A DNA stretch of 64,000 nucleotides, taken from NCBI RefSeq assembly GCF_910589235.1, contig NC_060955.1:19363403-19427402 (forward strand), in the 5' to 3' direction. Both the position numbers and the translations under genes were made by a program. The notes below the pieces were generated by a model. That model saw nothing but the letters and a program-made list of their open reading frames with translations. It made no database searches and was not told where the DNA came from. Positions within the stretch are counted from its first letter, which is position 1, and every line of letters begins with the position of its first letter. Below, piece by piece: positions 43,398 to 53,669 of the stretch. Source of the stretch: Vespa crabro. Its lineage: Eukaryota; Arthropoda; Insecta; Hymenoptera; Vespidae.

Positions 43398-44269
43398 CTG
43401 TTCTTTCCCTTTTCTTTTCTTTTCTTTTTTCAATTCTCTTTTCTTAGCCTTTCTTATTTCGAACTTTTTACTGGATAGGATAGGAGTGCTCAATTATCGA
43501 TAGGATTTCTATAATAAGCCATAATAGTTATAGAAAATCCTGCCGGCTATGCCAATTTAAAAATGGATACCGTAATTCGAAATGGCAAACGTTCTTCCAA
43601 TATTTCTCTTTACTTTTCTGCGTATCGGACGAACAGAAATCCATAGGTCTATAACTTTCAAACAACAAATTGTCAATGACGATATAGTCGAAGCGACGTC
43701 GTAAAGTTAAAATCGGTACGAACAATTTTTACGAATGACGAATGATCGAACGTCTATGTATTTTCAATATAATTTTCTTTTTTTTTTTTCTTTTACAATA
43801 AGACAAGATCTTATCTGACTGTTTATCTTTGAAAAATTTTCTATTTCCATTATGTCGATATAATTAGTCTGAAAATGAGTAGTTATTATATCTGAAAAAT
43901 GATCACGTTCTCGATTGTGATCGAAAGCCATTGCTACGTTCGCACTCTTAGCGAGATAAAACGATATCTTCTTTCTCTCCTGTTACTCTCTCATCTCGAG
44001 GGCCAGTGAGAGTCTGTCTTTCGATCGCGAACGAAGACCACAAAGAATGAAATGCTCGGCGTCGTTCGTCCGTCTAGAAGTCTAGGAATCAATCAATGAC
44101 CATCTTTTCATGGAATTCAGACGTGCTCGTAGGCGGATCGTTCGCCATGTAATTCCAATCTTCTATCTTTTGTTTCTTTTTCTTTCTTCCATCCTGGTTT
44201 CCACGGAATTTGTCCTTTCAGTTGACTTCTTATAACCGAATACCTCGTGCCGAGTGCATATCTTTCTTC

Positions 44270-44276
<7 letters not shown>

Positions 44277-44322
<46 letters not shown>

Positions 44323-44564
44323 CTTTTCTTTCTTTCATTCTCTCTCTATCTCTATCTCTTTTTTTTTCTTTCTCAGCATCACGGTGGACCAATCGCTTCA
44401 TCGTCGTATCAACTTATGGTAATAAGGACTGGAGGTGGCCAGCAGGAACAAATCGAGTGGTTCGAATAAGACGTCTCTTTCTTATTCTTTCTCTCTTTAT
44501 CATCGAACTAAAGAGAGAAGGAGAGAAAAAAAAGAAAGAGAAAGAGAGAGAGAGAGAGAGAGAG
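44277..44564. repeat. Inverted microsatellite pair (CT)18 ... (AG)11
   Basis: Pure CT at 44277-44313 and pure AG at 44543-44564, separated by about 230 bases that include an acceptor-like site and open frames. Impure CT/TATC-like variants continue from the first block to 44362. Confidence 0.85.
44377..44469 (+). CDS. Candidate terminal or internal exon after a microsatellite-derived acceptor
   Basis: TCTTTTTTTTTCTTTCTCAG (AG at 44375-44376) precedes sequence reading, in phase 0, HHGGPIASSSYQLMVIRTGG then GQQEQIEWFE before TAA. A donor-like TATG|GTAATA at 44418/44419 would give a 42-base exon instead. A second frame (WTNRFIVVSTYGNKDWRW) is also open beyond. The acceptor's pyrimidine tract is the end of a CT-rich microsatellite. 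Unknown product. Confidence 0.25.
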   Translation, partial: HHGGPIASSSYQLMVIRTGGGQQEQIEWFE

Positions 44565-44829
44565 CCCGTTCGAATGAACTTATGAATGAAAGGGATCGGA
44601 TGATAAATGGCACGCTTTACCGAACAGAATGCTTCTCGCTGGCGTAGCTCGTCGGATACTTTGGCGAGAGTACACGGGGATGAAGGAGGTATTTCGAAAC
44701 GAGCTTTTGATGGACGTGGTAATGGAAATGATGATACGTTTCTGCGTTTTGGTGACAGAACGATCGTAAAGATTAATCGCAAGTTCGACGTAACGCCGCG
44801 TTGGCTTAATACGTGACGAGAAATTGCGT

Positions 44830-45170
44830 TCGCTTCTGTTCAGCAAATTCATATAATTTCGTATACTCTTTGCGGTTGGACAAAGTAGAAACCTCAGTGA
44901 CGTCCACGATGGAAACGAAGTCAATCGGAAAATAAGTCTTCGCTGTCCCAGAAGATCTTGAGGAAATTGCGCCGTTGGCCGACGTCCGGATGGAAGCCGC
45001 GTGAAATCGCGAGACCCTTAACTCTCAACACCATAAATTCAGCTCCGCATAGCGTCATTAGCACCGAATAACGAGGACGATGTTGTGGTTGCGCCAGCTG
45101 GCCTTCTCATCGCAGCTCCCACACGCGGCTCCGAAATAACAACGTACGAATGTACAACAAGATATTACAG
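44830..45170. other. GC-richer single-copy block, possibly conserved noncoding
   Basis: Higher in G, C and CG than its flanks, with a homeodomain-type GCGTCATTAGCA near 45050. No frame is supported by splice or start context. A lone TACAGGGTGCGTCAC at 45174 resembles the ends of the 26105 element but has no partner nearby. Confidence 0.3.
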
Positions 45171-45296
45171 GGTGCGTCACATTCCCAGAGATCCAGAAAT
45201 ACAGTATGGAGAGAGAAATCAGTCCCTTAAATTTCGAATTTCTACGATCTCATGGGAAATGAAACATTAATGAAATAGAAAGAAGAAAGAGTAAAA

Positions 45297-45326
45297 TATA
45301 AATAAATAAATAAATAAATAAATAAA
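45297..45326. repeat. (AATA)7 tetranucleotide repeat
   Basis: Seven AATA units followed by a short AT run. Confidence 0.9.
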
Positions 45327-45396
45327 TATATATATATAAAAAAAAATATAATATGAATTAAAATTAGTACGTATTTAGACAGAACAATAGTTTCTT

Positions 45397-46005
45397 ATGG
45401 CGTCAGTCGACCTTATGATTCTGTTGCTCCGTATTTTGCTGGTCTCCCGCATATTCTCGCGGACAGGCCATAGAGAAGCGCACGGCTTGCCATGGGCGGT
45501 GTGTGCGTGGACCGAAATCATCGTGCAATTACTCGCTCGTAAACGAGCGACGCTAAAGGAAGTTATGCGCCCGGCTAATAAAAGCAGCGTCAATGACACA
45601 CGCACGGCGGTGAAGCAAAAAGCGTTAATGACACCGGCCGGACGTATCCTGCGAGAGGATCACCCGGGCACAAAGTTATGTCGAGAGGATGCTTGCTATC
45701 TCTCTCTCTCTCTCTTTCTCTCTCTTATTCATGCTTCTCTATTTAGTATACACGTGCACGTACATATGTACGTACGTAAGTGTAGGTACGTCGTGCGTCA
45801 TCGACGTCGTTACTATCTCGAGAGGAAAAGGACAAATAAGTGTATAGAAGAAGATCAGAAAGAGAGAGAAAGATCGAAGAGAACGACGGCGGCTTTTTCG
45901 CGCTCGGCACATAAAGCTTTTCTTTTACAGGCACGCACTATGCGGATAATAAGCGCATTAATAATTTATAACGTCATCGTTAACAGTTTTTTCTTCTGGT
46001 CTTCG

Positions 46006-46048
<43 letters not shown>

Positions 46049-46134
46049 ATCTATCTATCTATCTCTTGTGGTCCTCTAAAGCACTTTTACTCTCTCAAAA
46101 TCATTGTCGGCAAAATCGCCGCGGCTCTTTTTGA
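45397..46134 (+). CDS. 245-codon open frame from ATG, doubtful
   Basis: The ATG frame begins MASVDLMILLLRILLVSRIF, a hydrophobic start that could act as a signal anchor. A CG-rich, non-repetitive part follows to about codon 100 (WAVCAWTEIIVQLLARKRAT). It then crosses a CT repeat, a Lys/Arg/Glu stretch and a second CT/TATC repeat before stopping. An acceptor-like TTTTCTTTTACAG at 45930 falls inside it, followed by an in-frame MRIISALIIYNVIV. Only the first 300 bases look possibly coding; the length is inflated by repeats. No domain recognised. Confidence 0.17.
46010..46063. repeat. Compound (CT)n(TATC)n microsatellite
   Basis: About 17 CT units, CACT, then four TATC units. Confidence 0.9.
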
Positions 46135-46139
46135 TTTCG

Positions 46140-46485
46140 TCATTGATCTCCTCTAAAACATCACATCTCCTTGTCGTCGATCGTTAATCGAATGACGATC
46201 GACTCCCCCTCGTTTCCTCTACCATGGGATCAAAGTTACATATGTTCTCTAGCCGATTAACGATCCACGAGAGAGACAAATTAATTTCTGTCGCCGTTAA
46301 AGTCCTTTCGGCGTAGAACACAACTCGTTCTTTGTCTTGAAACGGTCGTACGATCGTTCGTTCCTACGCTTGGAATCGCATTTTCGCAATCCCTTTTTCT
46401 TTTTCTTTTCCTTTTTTTCTTTTTTTCTTTTCTAAAGGAGACCGCGATTTCAAGCAGCCAGATATAAGTAGTATACCTACTTTGT

Positions 46486-46521
<36 letters not shown>

Positions 46522-47780
46522 TTGTGTATATCTGTGCGTGTGTGTGAGTGTATATATATATATATATTATATATCGATGTTTAGCTACAATCTTGCAACT
46601 ACAACGAAAACAGAAGAAGGGGAAGCGATAGTACAACGCTACTAACAACTTTGCTAAACCTTTCTTCTGCGGCACGCGTACCGACACTTATTAATAATTT
46701 ATAACGCGGACTAATTACTACCAAGAAGAGAATAATCTTTTAGATTGGCTTAAAAGTCCGCTTGTCCACCGGTAGCGAACGTTCTGTGCACCTGTTCATG
46801 TTCTATCTCACTCGCTCTTTATATACGTTCCGTGTTCTCTCATTTAATGGGCTTAGCGTAATTATCCATCTCGTTAAGAAAGACCGAGCCTCGCGATTTC
46901 GTTCGATAGAAAGATCATTATAATTTAAATTTAAGTTAATGGTTGACGCGCATACGCGTTCGGACCAACAGCACTCCTTAACGTTTGGTCGACGATCTAC
47001 TATAATACCGGAGAAAATCAATAAATTCTTGGACTGTTTTTCTTATTTTTTCTTTTTTTTTTGTTCCTTCAATTTTTCTACAAACAGGCGTATTATATAG
47101 CAAATCTTTTATCGATATCGATGATCTTTGAGATCACGACGATTTATTGCCTAAGGGGAAAAAATTTTTACTACTTTCATACCATGCTTAAGCTGTTAAA
47201 TCCTTTTGACGAATATATACTCGTCATGCGAAAATATTAATTACCTTTTCTCATTTCAATTAAAATCTTAATGAGAACAAAATGATATTCGATTATTTCG
47301 AATATATTAGAATATTTTGAGACAACGGTGGAATAAAAGAAAAAGAAAAGAAAAAAGAAAAGAAAAAAAAAAGAAAAAGAGCAAACAAAAAATTAGATAA
47401 TTAGCAGTCATTATTTTATTATCCGTATATCTGTTACCGTTGGGTCAAATGTTGTTTCATATAGGCAATAATTACGTTTGCGTATTTCAAATCAGAATCT
47501 AATCCAATGAAAAAAAATAAATTCGATGTAGAAACGACAAGAATATAATACGGAATGGTAGATATAGTATTCGAAAAGAGTGAGAAACTTTCTAATGCTT
47601 ATGTAGACTTATCGATGTTTGGAACAAAATTCCAGAAAAACTTTCCTTTTCCCTTATCCTTTTTAAAATGTACTCAATTCCTTTCAAAGCCCTTTGGCCG
47701 TTCGACTCCCATTTAAATATTCCTCATTCCAAAGAGACACGAAGATTCAGCTACATCACAGGACAGGTTAAAACAGAATG
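46140..47780. other. Noncoding AT-rich stretch
   Basis: Contains a T-rich tract at 46390-46432, AT/TG runs at 46491-46570, a T-rich run at 47040-47062 and AAAAG runs at 47336-47380. No exon signal stands out. Confidence 0.55.
46491..46570. repeat. (AT)n(TG)n(AT)n microsatellite
   Basis: Two AT blocks around a TGTGTTTGTG/TGTGCGTGTG core. Confidence 0.9.
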
Positions 47781-47786
47781 AACAAG

Positions 47787-47870
47787 GCAACCGGCAACCG
47801 GTAACCAGCGATTGAAGACTGGCGACGGGTGACTAGTGACTAGCAACTGACGACTGGCAACTGGTGACTA
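47787..47870. repeat. Degenerate heptanucleotide minisatellite, 12 units
   Basis: Twelve consecutive 7-mers: GCAACCG, GCAACCG, GTAACCA, GCGATTG, AAGACTG, GCGACGG, GTGACTA, GTGACTA, GCAACTG, ACGACTG, GCAACTG, GTGACTA. The pattern is roughly G-Y-R-A-C-T-R, with A in position 4 of every unit. It has stops in its reading frames and no relation to the dinucleotide repeats around it. Confidence 0.8.
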
Positions 47871-48160
47871 TAATATCAATGAATTTAAAGAATGAAATAT
47901 TTGTTTTCTTTTTTTTTTTTTTTTTTTTTAAACCACCTGCCACATATCTTTATAATTAAATTGAATATTACAGCAGCTGCTTCTACTTCGTTTTTGACGA
48001 ATAAATACACGTCTTTAAAATGGACCTAAACATTTATAAACAAATTAATGAATTTTACGGGATATATTCTTACTCCAGATCGTATCTAGATCGTTTGAAG
48101 AAACGATCTATCGAGGATCCATTAAGCTCATGATAGTTTTGATATCTAAACGAGGATCCT
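47871..48160. other. Noncoding AT-rich stretch
   Basis: Includes a T21 run at 47909-47929 and a hairpin at 48087. CGAGGATCC occurs twice (near 48112 and 48151). Confidence 0.5.
48087..48110. repeat. Hairpin, 10-bp perfect arms, GAAG loop
   Basis: TAGATCGTTT, loop GAAG, then AAACGATCTA, in single-copy DNA. Confidence 0.75.
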
Positions 48161-48172
48161 TCGAAGCTTTAT

Positions 48173-48478
48173 TCAAAAATGCGTTCTTAGGATCGGCGCA
48201 GAGAATAAGAGAAAAAGTGCAATTTGCATCGTTGATGCACGATTTAATCGCATACATTCGACTGAATTCCGGACTCCGTCGTTGGCCCTGATATTGCGAT
48301 CGTTAAGAAGCCAACGGTTCTTCTTCCTCGTAAAGCGCATAAGGTATATGTACGTATGTACGTGTACATAACTACAAGAGAAAAGAGCAAGAGAGAGAGA
48401 GGGATGAAGGGAGACAGTAAGAGAGTGGAAGATGACGGAGATTTCTGAGATACGCCGGAGGATGTTGTTCGGAGGATG
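48173..48478 (-). CDS. Candidate minus-strand terminal exon, 101 codons
   Basis: On the minus strand CCATCTCTCGTTTTACCCTACAG (AG at 48480-48479) precedes 101 open codons in phase 0: HPPNNILRRISEISVIFHSL, a Ser/Leu-rich stretch from an AG repeat, then MRFTRKKNRWLLNDRNIRAN, ending SAPILRTHF before TGA. The overlapping frame from ATG 48525 (93 codons) has a hydrophobic stretch SLLLFSLVVMYTYI and is an alternative. Neither has a known domain. The acceptor supports the first reading; chance remains possible. Confidence 0.25.
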   Translation of the reverse strand, partial: HPPNNILRRISEISVIFHSLTVSLHPSLSLALFSCSYVHVHTYIYLMRFTRKKNRWLLNDRNIRANDGVRNSVECMRLNRASTMQIALFLLFSAPILRTHF

Positions 48479-48529
48479 CTGTAGGGTAAAACGAGAGATG
48501 GAACTTTCGTCTTGGTGAGTCTCATCGAC

Positions 48530-49620
48530 GATTATGTATCAGGCAAATCGGTTAGGTCGCGGCCGTTCCACTTTCGTGGACACGGAATCGTCGACGACGA
48601 TATCGTTTCGAGAGGCGAGCCACTGAAACGAGCGATTATCGTCGCCCTGTTATCGATTCCTTCGACCTAACGAGCTCGCCTTTATCTTTTACACGTAGGT
48701 ATAACCTCCCTCCCCCCCCCTCTCTCTCTCTCTTTATTTCTCTTCGTCTCCCTTTTCTTGCCATCTTCGTGTTTCGCGCTCTACGTGACGCGCATAAAAA
48801 TGGCCAACCTTCTCTTCCGGCGCGATTTCATCGGCGTATCTACTTATACGTATACATAAGTAACTATGCGTACTTCCATACGATTCCATATTACGATGTA
48901 AATGCCGTGAATGAAATGAGATTAAAGCCGCGAGCGAGGCGCGAGATATTACGATTTCACGGCAAACACTTTGAACCATTCGCGGCCCCCCTTCGATTTT
49001 CTTTTATACTTAGGCTTGGCTTGATCCACGCATGGCCAACCAAGCAAACCTTATTCCTTGATTTTTCTTTTTCTTATCGCGAACCTCACCTTTCCCTCCC
49101 TCTCCCCCCTCCCCAACGGTTCCCATTTCCGTACGTTTCGGACGTATCTTTTTCTTAATTCTAATAATAATAAATTATTGATTTACATTTATCTCTTATA
49201 TATTATTATGTAATTATATATGTATCTATTTATAAGAATTTATAATATACTGTAGTGAGTCTTTTCAGTTAACGGTAAAATACGATTTTCCTGCCTAACC
49301 CGCTCGTATCTCTTTCGTGGATCGAAAATATCCTCTAAGTTGCGTCGATTGAAAATACAGGCGCGATAACGTGCCAAACGTTTCCGCGAACGCAGTCCCG
49401 AACTGCAACTTAGGTAGATATGCACGTTAGATATAGATAAGTGTATATGGTAAGAAAAGACAGGCTGGCAGATCAACAAAAGCATATTTTGCATTCGTCG
49501 AGCATAAGCAGACATTAAGTCCGAGAATAGTATGCGTGGGTAGTTCTCCCACGTACGTTCTTACGTGTCATACGCGCGTCATACGAGGACACGCGGCCAC
49601 CTCCACCACCTCCTTTTTTT
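48530..49620. other. Mostly noncoding, a CG-richer part with overlapping frames
   Basis: 48540-48680 and 48770-49130 are richer in CG. The plus frame at 48769-49158 lacks an ATG near its start and ends in a Pro/Phe-rich C/T tract; the minus frame at 48734-48979 also lacks one at its 5' end. No splice support. From 49150 the sequence is AT-rich. Confidence 0.4.
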
Positions 49621-49711
49621 TTCACTCTTTTTCTTTTTCTTCTTCTTCTTCGTCTTCTACTCCATCCTCTGAGTCGACTATCTCGAGGACTCTTTCTTTC
49701 TCTTTCTCTCT

Positions 49712-49750
<39 letters not shown>

Positions 49751-49765
49751 GTGCGCGCGCGCGCG
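49620..49765. repeat. T/TTC tract, (CT)n and (GC)n run
   Basis: TTTTTC and TTC units, then CT to 49748, then alternating GTGCGCGCGCGCGC at 49752-49765, the second CG alternation in the window. Confidence 0.85.
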
Positions 49766-50100
49766 GGCGAGAAGAGGCGTAAGAACCCTCAGAGTGTCGT
49801 AAAACAAAAGGGAACGGTATTACCAAGGTTGAAACACCTTTTCCCACTGGCTTCGTCCTACCGGGAGTCCTCCGGGAGACTTTACTGCGATTACTTGGCG
49901 GGAGATGGAATTATGTTTCTTATTCTTGTTCTTCTCCCTTTCGTACGCGATCGTGAAACTTGAGAAAAGCATGGCGTTATAGCGATCATGCTCGCCAACC
50001 GGCATGTAATATTTCGCATCCAGAGACATCTCGTACAAATGCTATTTCGATAATTAATAAACGATTGAAATTTTGCTGGAAATTTGAGCTTCCCGCCGAT
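49766..50100. other. Single-copy stretch without a supported gene
   Basis: Mixed-composition DNA around 49800-49900 and 49960-50100 with short open frames on both strands, none with splice or start support. Confidence 0.4.
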
Positions 50101-50129
50101 ATTTTTATTCTCAGTCATGAATACGACGT

Positions 50130-50131
<2 letters not shown>

Positions 50132-50182
<51 letters not shown>
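50132..50182. repeat. (AT)25 microsatellite
   Basis: Fifty-one bases of pure AT. Confidence 0.95.
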
Positions 50183-50184
<2 letters not shown>

Positions 50185-50603
50185 TTACGTAAATATCTAT
50201 TTATTTACGTATTGTGTATATATATATACATTCACATATATACACTCTTGTACGCTTCCTTGAAGCTTCACAATCACGATACCGCGATAGATTTCGTTTA
50301 CTGCAAGACAAACTTATCGTTTATAGTTTATCGTTTTATCGCGAATTCTATAAATTCCAAAGGCATTAAAGGTAATTCGTAAAAACCGGTTCCTCGAGTA
50401 ATATCTCGCGTAAGTATTCGAAGCGATATCGCGCGTTTATTAAATTTGATTTTCTCTTCCTAATCGGGAGGATATATACATAAGAATATATCGGGATGCG
50501 AGTTTATTCGATAACGATACTGTACGAAATCACGCGTAGGATACTTCTCGCCTTTGATTTTTGTGATTTAACAATAAGAAGCAGGATGATGCTATTATTC
50601 AAA

Positions 50604-50616
50604 GAAAAAGAAAAAG

Positions 50617-50671
<55 letters not shown>

Positions 50672-50673
50672 GG
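50604..50673. repeat. GA-rich compound microsatellite
   Basis: AAAG lead-in, two GATA units, then GA with GAAA interruptions. On the minus strand, CT is followed by TATC. Confidence 0.9.
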
Positions 50674-50689
50674 GAACGTAAGACCGCTC

Positions 50690-50850
50690 CCTGTGTGTGA
50701 ATCTCGTTTCTTCGGTCCTCCCGCCGACGTCACGTCGCGAGTGGACGGCCTCGATTAGAGCCACGGAATAAATTTCTGCGGAGTGTGGGAGCGAGCGGCC
50801 GAGGTCCTCGTCTCCAATTGACCCCACTTTGCTGCGAAACTCAAGCGACT
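50690..50850. other. CG-rich block, open on the minus strand
   Basis: A compact GC/CG-rich segment. The minus strand reads KVGSIGDEDLGRSLPHSAEI then YSVALIEAVHSRRDVGG with no stop but also no ATG. An acceptor-like GAGTTTCGCAG lies just before it, while no good donor follows. It may be an exon or a regulatory element; I do not call a gene. Confidence 0.25.
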
Positions 50851-50859
50851 ACGCGGGCA

Positions 50860-52100
50860 GATTTCAGTACGTACACGGGCATGCCTAGATTTTCGCAGAT
50901 TACGCTTGCACCACAGGTAAAACCACTACGGTAGATTGGACAACGTCGTCCTTTTAAAGATCCTCCTTTGAGTTATACTCGACTGTGTCTTTACGAGAGC
51001 CAAAAGAAACAATATTTCTTTTGTTCTTTTTTTTTTCCTTTTCTTTTTCTTTTTTTATCGTATTCAGTAACATCACAGATTTAAAACGCACATTTTTCTT
51101 CTTCTTTTTTTTTTTCCTTTTGAATTCGTCGTATATGAAAATCGAAAAAGAAAAAGAAATTTTAAGAAGAAAATATTTTATAAAACTGCACGTGCAGCAA
51201 TTCAACGAATACGTAATCTCTTGTTAGTTAAAAAATCGAGATCACTCTCGTTGACGTAGTACGTCGTCGTCTATCGTACGATAACGAGCCGCTCTCGTTG
51301 CGTACAAACATGGTATATAGACGACGTTGTGGGTGGTGATCGTCTTCGCGTGGACGAGTCTTTAAACGTTAATTGAGACGAGAGCCGCGCGTTGGTGGTC
51401 TAAATTCTTCGCTATTCCGGGAAGGCTATTTTCAGACGCATCTAAGATGCGTCTGACAATTCGTCGAGTCTAAGGGAACGTATAGGGTGGAAGGTGACGG
51501 CCTCGAGTGTAGGTGCGAATTTCATTACCCCGACATTCCGCGCGTGTAAACGTTCGAATTAAGAACCGACTTTTCACGCCAGTTCGAGTCTTCTTGGATT
51601 TGAGATCTTGCCATTTTAACGTCTCTTCTTGAAATCCCGACTCTTTCGCGACAACGAATATTTATCTCTGATTTCTGATTGATTCTTATATAAATTTCAT
51701 TTTTCATAATTCTTTATAATAATTTGGTGTCGAGTCTGATTGGAAAGAAAAAGAAAATTACGAAAAATAGTCAATCAATCAGATCGGTTAATCTCGTAAA
51801 ATGAATGATATATAATTAAGTGCCACTTATTATGAAGTGACATTTACAAAAAAAGAAAAAAAAAATTACTGATAAATTTTAATAGATCACTTGCAATGAA
51901 ATATTGAAAATAATACGGATTAATGATATATTTGATATAATTTTAAGCTAGTCTTTTCTTTTTATCATACATATAGACATACGCATGCGACAGCACAAAA
52001 GACGAATCTTCGTTGTTCAGCTTTATTAATGTCAAACGTGTTCAATATCACTTAGATTAGCACGAAATTGTCGGGACAGAGTTCTCGATCCGCTCCGTAA
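50860..52100. other. Noncoding stretch
   Basis: T-rich tracts at 51025-51055 and 51095-51120, a CG-richer part at 51240-51480 containing the 25-nt palindrome, then AT-rich DNA. Nothing gene-like. Confidence 0.5.
51432..51456. repeat. 25-nt perfect palindrome, 12-bp arms around one A
   Basis: TCAGACGCATCT, A, AGATGCGTCTGA. The arms are single-copy, half G/C and contain CG. The longest perfect non-microsatellite inverted repeat I found here. Confidence 0.85.
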
Positions 52101-52127
52101 CGCCCACACGCGAAACGCCGTCGCGTC

Positions 52128-52162
52128 TTAAGTGGTTCCAATGAAAAAAGCGCACACTTAAG
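52128..52162. promoter_or_regulatory. Two inverted NK-2-type homeodomain-like motifs in a CG-rich patch
   Basis: TTAAGTGG at 52128-52135 and CACTTAAG at 52155-52162, facing each other 19 bases apart. TNAAGTGG is the known high-affinity core for NK-2 class homeodomains (Vnd/Tinman/Nkx2). They sit in a GC-richer single-copy block (52080-52230) inside AT-rich DNA, as in an enhancer. Binding is inferred from motif only. Confidence 0.2.
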
Positions 52163-52239
52163 TCGCCCGGCTCTCGGCGGTTGCATTATAATTACTACAA
52201 ATTGAATCGTTTAGCCGCTTTTAAGGTCGTGAGATAGTG

Positions 52240-52791
52240 TCCGAGAATGTAGCCCTCGAATAAATACGACCCTTCTTCCTTCTCGATAACACGATTCTGG
52301 GTCCTAAACTCAAAAACGTTTTTACCTTACGGACGTTTAAAATTCATGCAATGATTGCGATAAAACTATTAGAGAAAGAAAAAAAAAAGAAAATAGAGAA
52401 AAAGAGAGAGAGAGAGAGAGAGAAAATAAATCATTTATCTAACAAAAAGCATTATAGATATTCTTTATTGGAAAAATTGAAAAATGATCAACATTGTTTT
52501 TCAAAAGTTGATTTGATAACGTAGAATCGCATAAAGTGGTCGTTATGATTAAATCGACTTATTATCGTTTGAAGATTCGTTCGTATGCTTTTTATTTTAT
52601 TGGTATCGATACGGTAGACGTGTTCACTCCTTTTTCCCACACCGAATCGGACCCTCTGCGTGGTTATAAATCGACAAAGTAAATATCATTTTCCCCCTGG
52701 GCTTTCTCGCTGTGGTCGTTATGAATATTCATTCCGGTAATGACGTGTATAATTGTGCTGCCGGCCGGGATCCTGAATATATATATATATG

Positions 52792-52852
<61 letters not shown>

Positions 52853-53200
52853 AGGGAGAGAGAGAGAGAAGACTAACTCTTCAGCACGATGCTCTCGGCC
52901 CTTCGATGGAGTTCGCGTAACTCGGTGGTTGATTCGAGCATCGAGACTGGAAAAGGCGATTGCAAATCATTCGGTTCTCTCACACGCTATTACGCGAGGA
53001 GAACGCATAAATGATATAGGTAGTAAATATATTTATGTATATATGTATGTGTAAAAAGGACCATAGAAAATGTTATGAAGAACGAGGGAGTAGACTTATT
53101 CAAGTCGGTACTTTCATAAAGGATCAAAGATAATCGCTTTCGTTTCGATCTTAACGCGGATAACGACCGAGTGGATCGAGTAAAGGAAATTAAAGGCAAC
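52240..53200. other. Noncoding stretch
   Basis: AT-rich DNA with A/AG runs at 52378-52426 and the GA repeat at 52795. No exon signal. Confidence 0.5.
52795..52869. repeat. (GA)n microsatellite with GGGA variants
   Basis: Pure AG for about 50 bases, three to four GGGA units, then AG. Preceded by a short AT run. Confidence 0.95.
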
Positions 53201-53220
53201 GTTCTTATTCATAACTTTCT

Positions 53221-53352
53221 TTAAATATCTTGTTTAAAATCGTTCCCTTTCGCGTGCTCAATGTGTCCCGCGATCATATTTAATGAGACGATCGTTGAAA
53301 TCGTTGAAGGAGAAGCTCGAAAGATAAACGCTCGTAAGAGAGAGGAGAGCGA
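53221..53352 (-). CDS. Candidate minus-strand terminal exon, 43 codons
   Basis: On the minus strand CTGAGTGTCTCTCTTTCCAG (AG at 53354-53353) precedes a phase-0 frame SLSSLLRAFIFRASPSTIST then IVSLNMIAGHIEHAKGNDFK and TAA. It is non-repetitive with a hydrophobic first half. No AATAAA is confirmed after the stop. It overlaps nothing else. Product unknown. Confidence 0.2.
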   Translation of the reverse strand, partial: SLSSLLRAFIFRASPSTISTIVSLNMIAGHIEHAKGNDFKQDI

Positions 53353-53442
53353 CTGGAAAGAGAGACACTCAGAGTGAGATGTGTGGCAGAAGGGAGATCA
53401 GTAAAGTGAAACGTTTGAGGCACCCACGCGACCACCGACTAG

Positions 53443-53661
53443 ATGAACTGTTTGTTGCTGCGTTTCAGTGAGTTATGGCCGGTCTGTGGCCCCGTGCTAC
53501 GAAGCCGCCATATATTAGCGGCTGAAAGCCAGCAAATGAGATCCGGGAAACATTACAATTACCATCGCAAACAATATTCCGCCGTGGAGAGCCGAGAAAA
53601 CGGTTATTTACAGCCCATTATATTCGAGGGACAGCTTAAAGAGGGAAGTAGAAAGAGATGA
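53443..53661 (+). CDS. Small open reading frame, 72 codons from ATG, unknown
   Basis: Begins MNCLLLRFSELWPVCGPVLR, continues SQQMRSGKHYNYHRKQYSAV and ends GQLKEGSRKR before TGA. Composition is balanced and GC-richer than the flanks. A perfect donor TTTCA|GTGAGTTA falls after codon 8, and the same AG could serve as an acceptor (GTTTGTTGCTGCGTTTCAG). The block could be a short ORF, a first exon of 8 codons, or an exon starting there. No domain recognised. Confidence 0.22.
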   Translation: MNCLLLRFSELWPVCGPVLRSRHILAAESQQMRSGKHYNYHRKQYSAVESRENGYLQPIIFEGQLKEGSRKR

Positions 53662-53669
53662 AGAAACTA

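Noticed and set aside
44450..44475. tRNA B-box-like GGTTCGAAT
   Set aside because: No A-box, no cloverleaf and no matching acceptor stem; no tRNA was found anywhere in the window.
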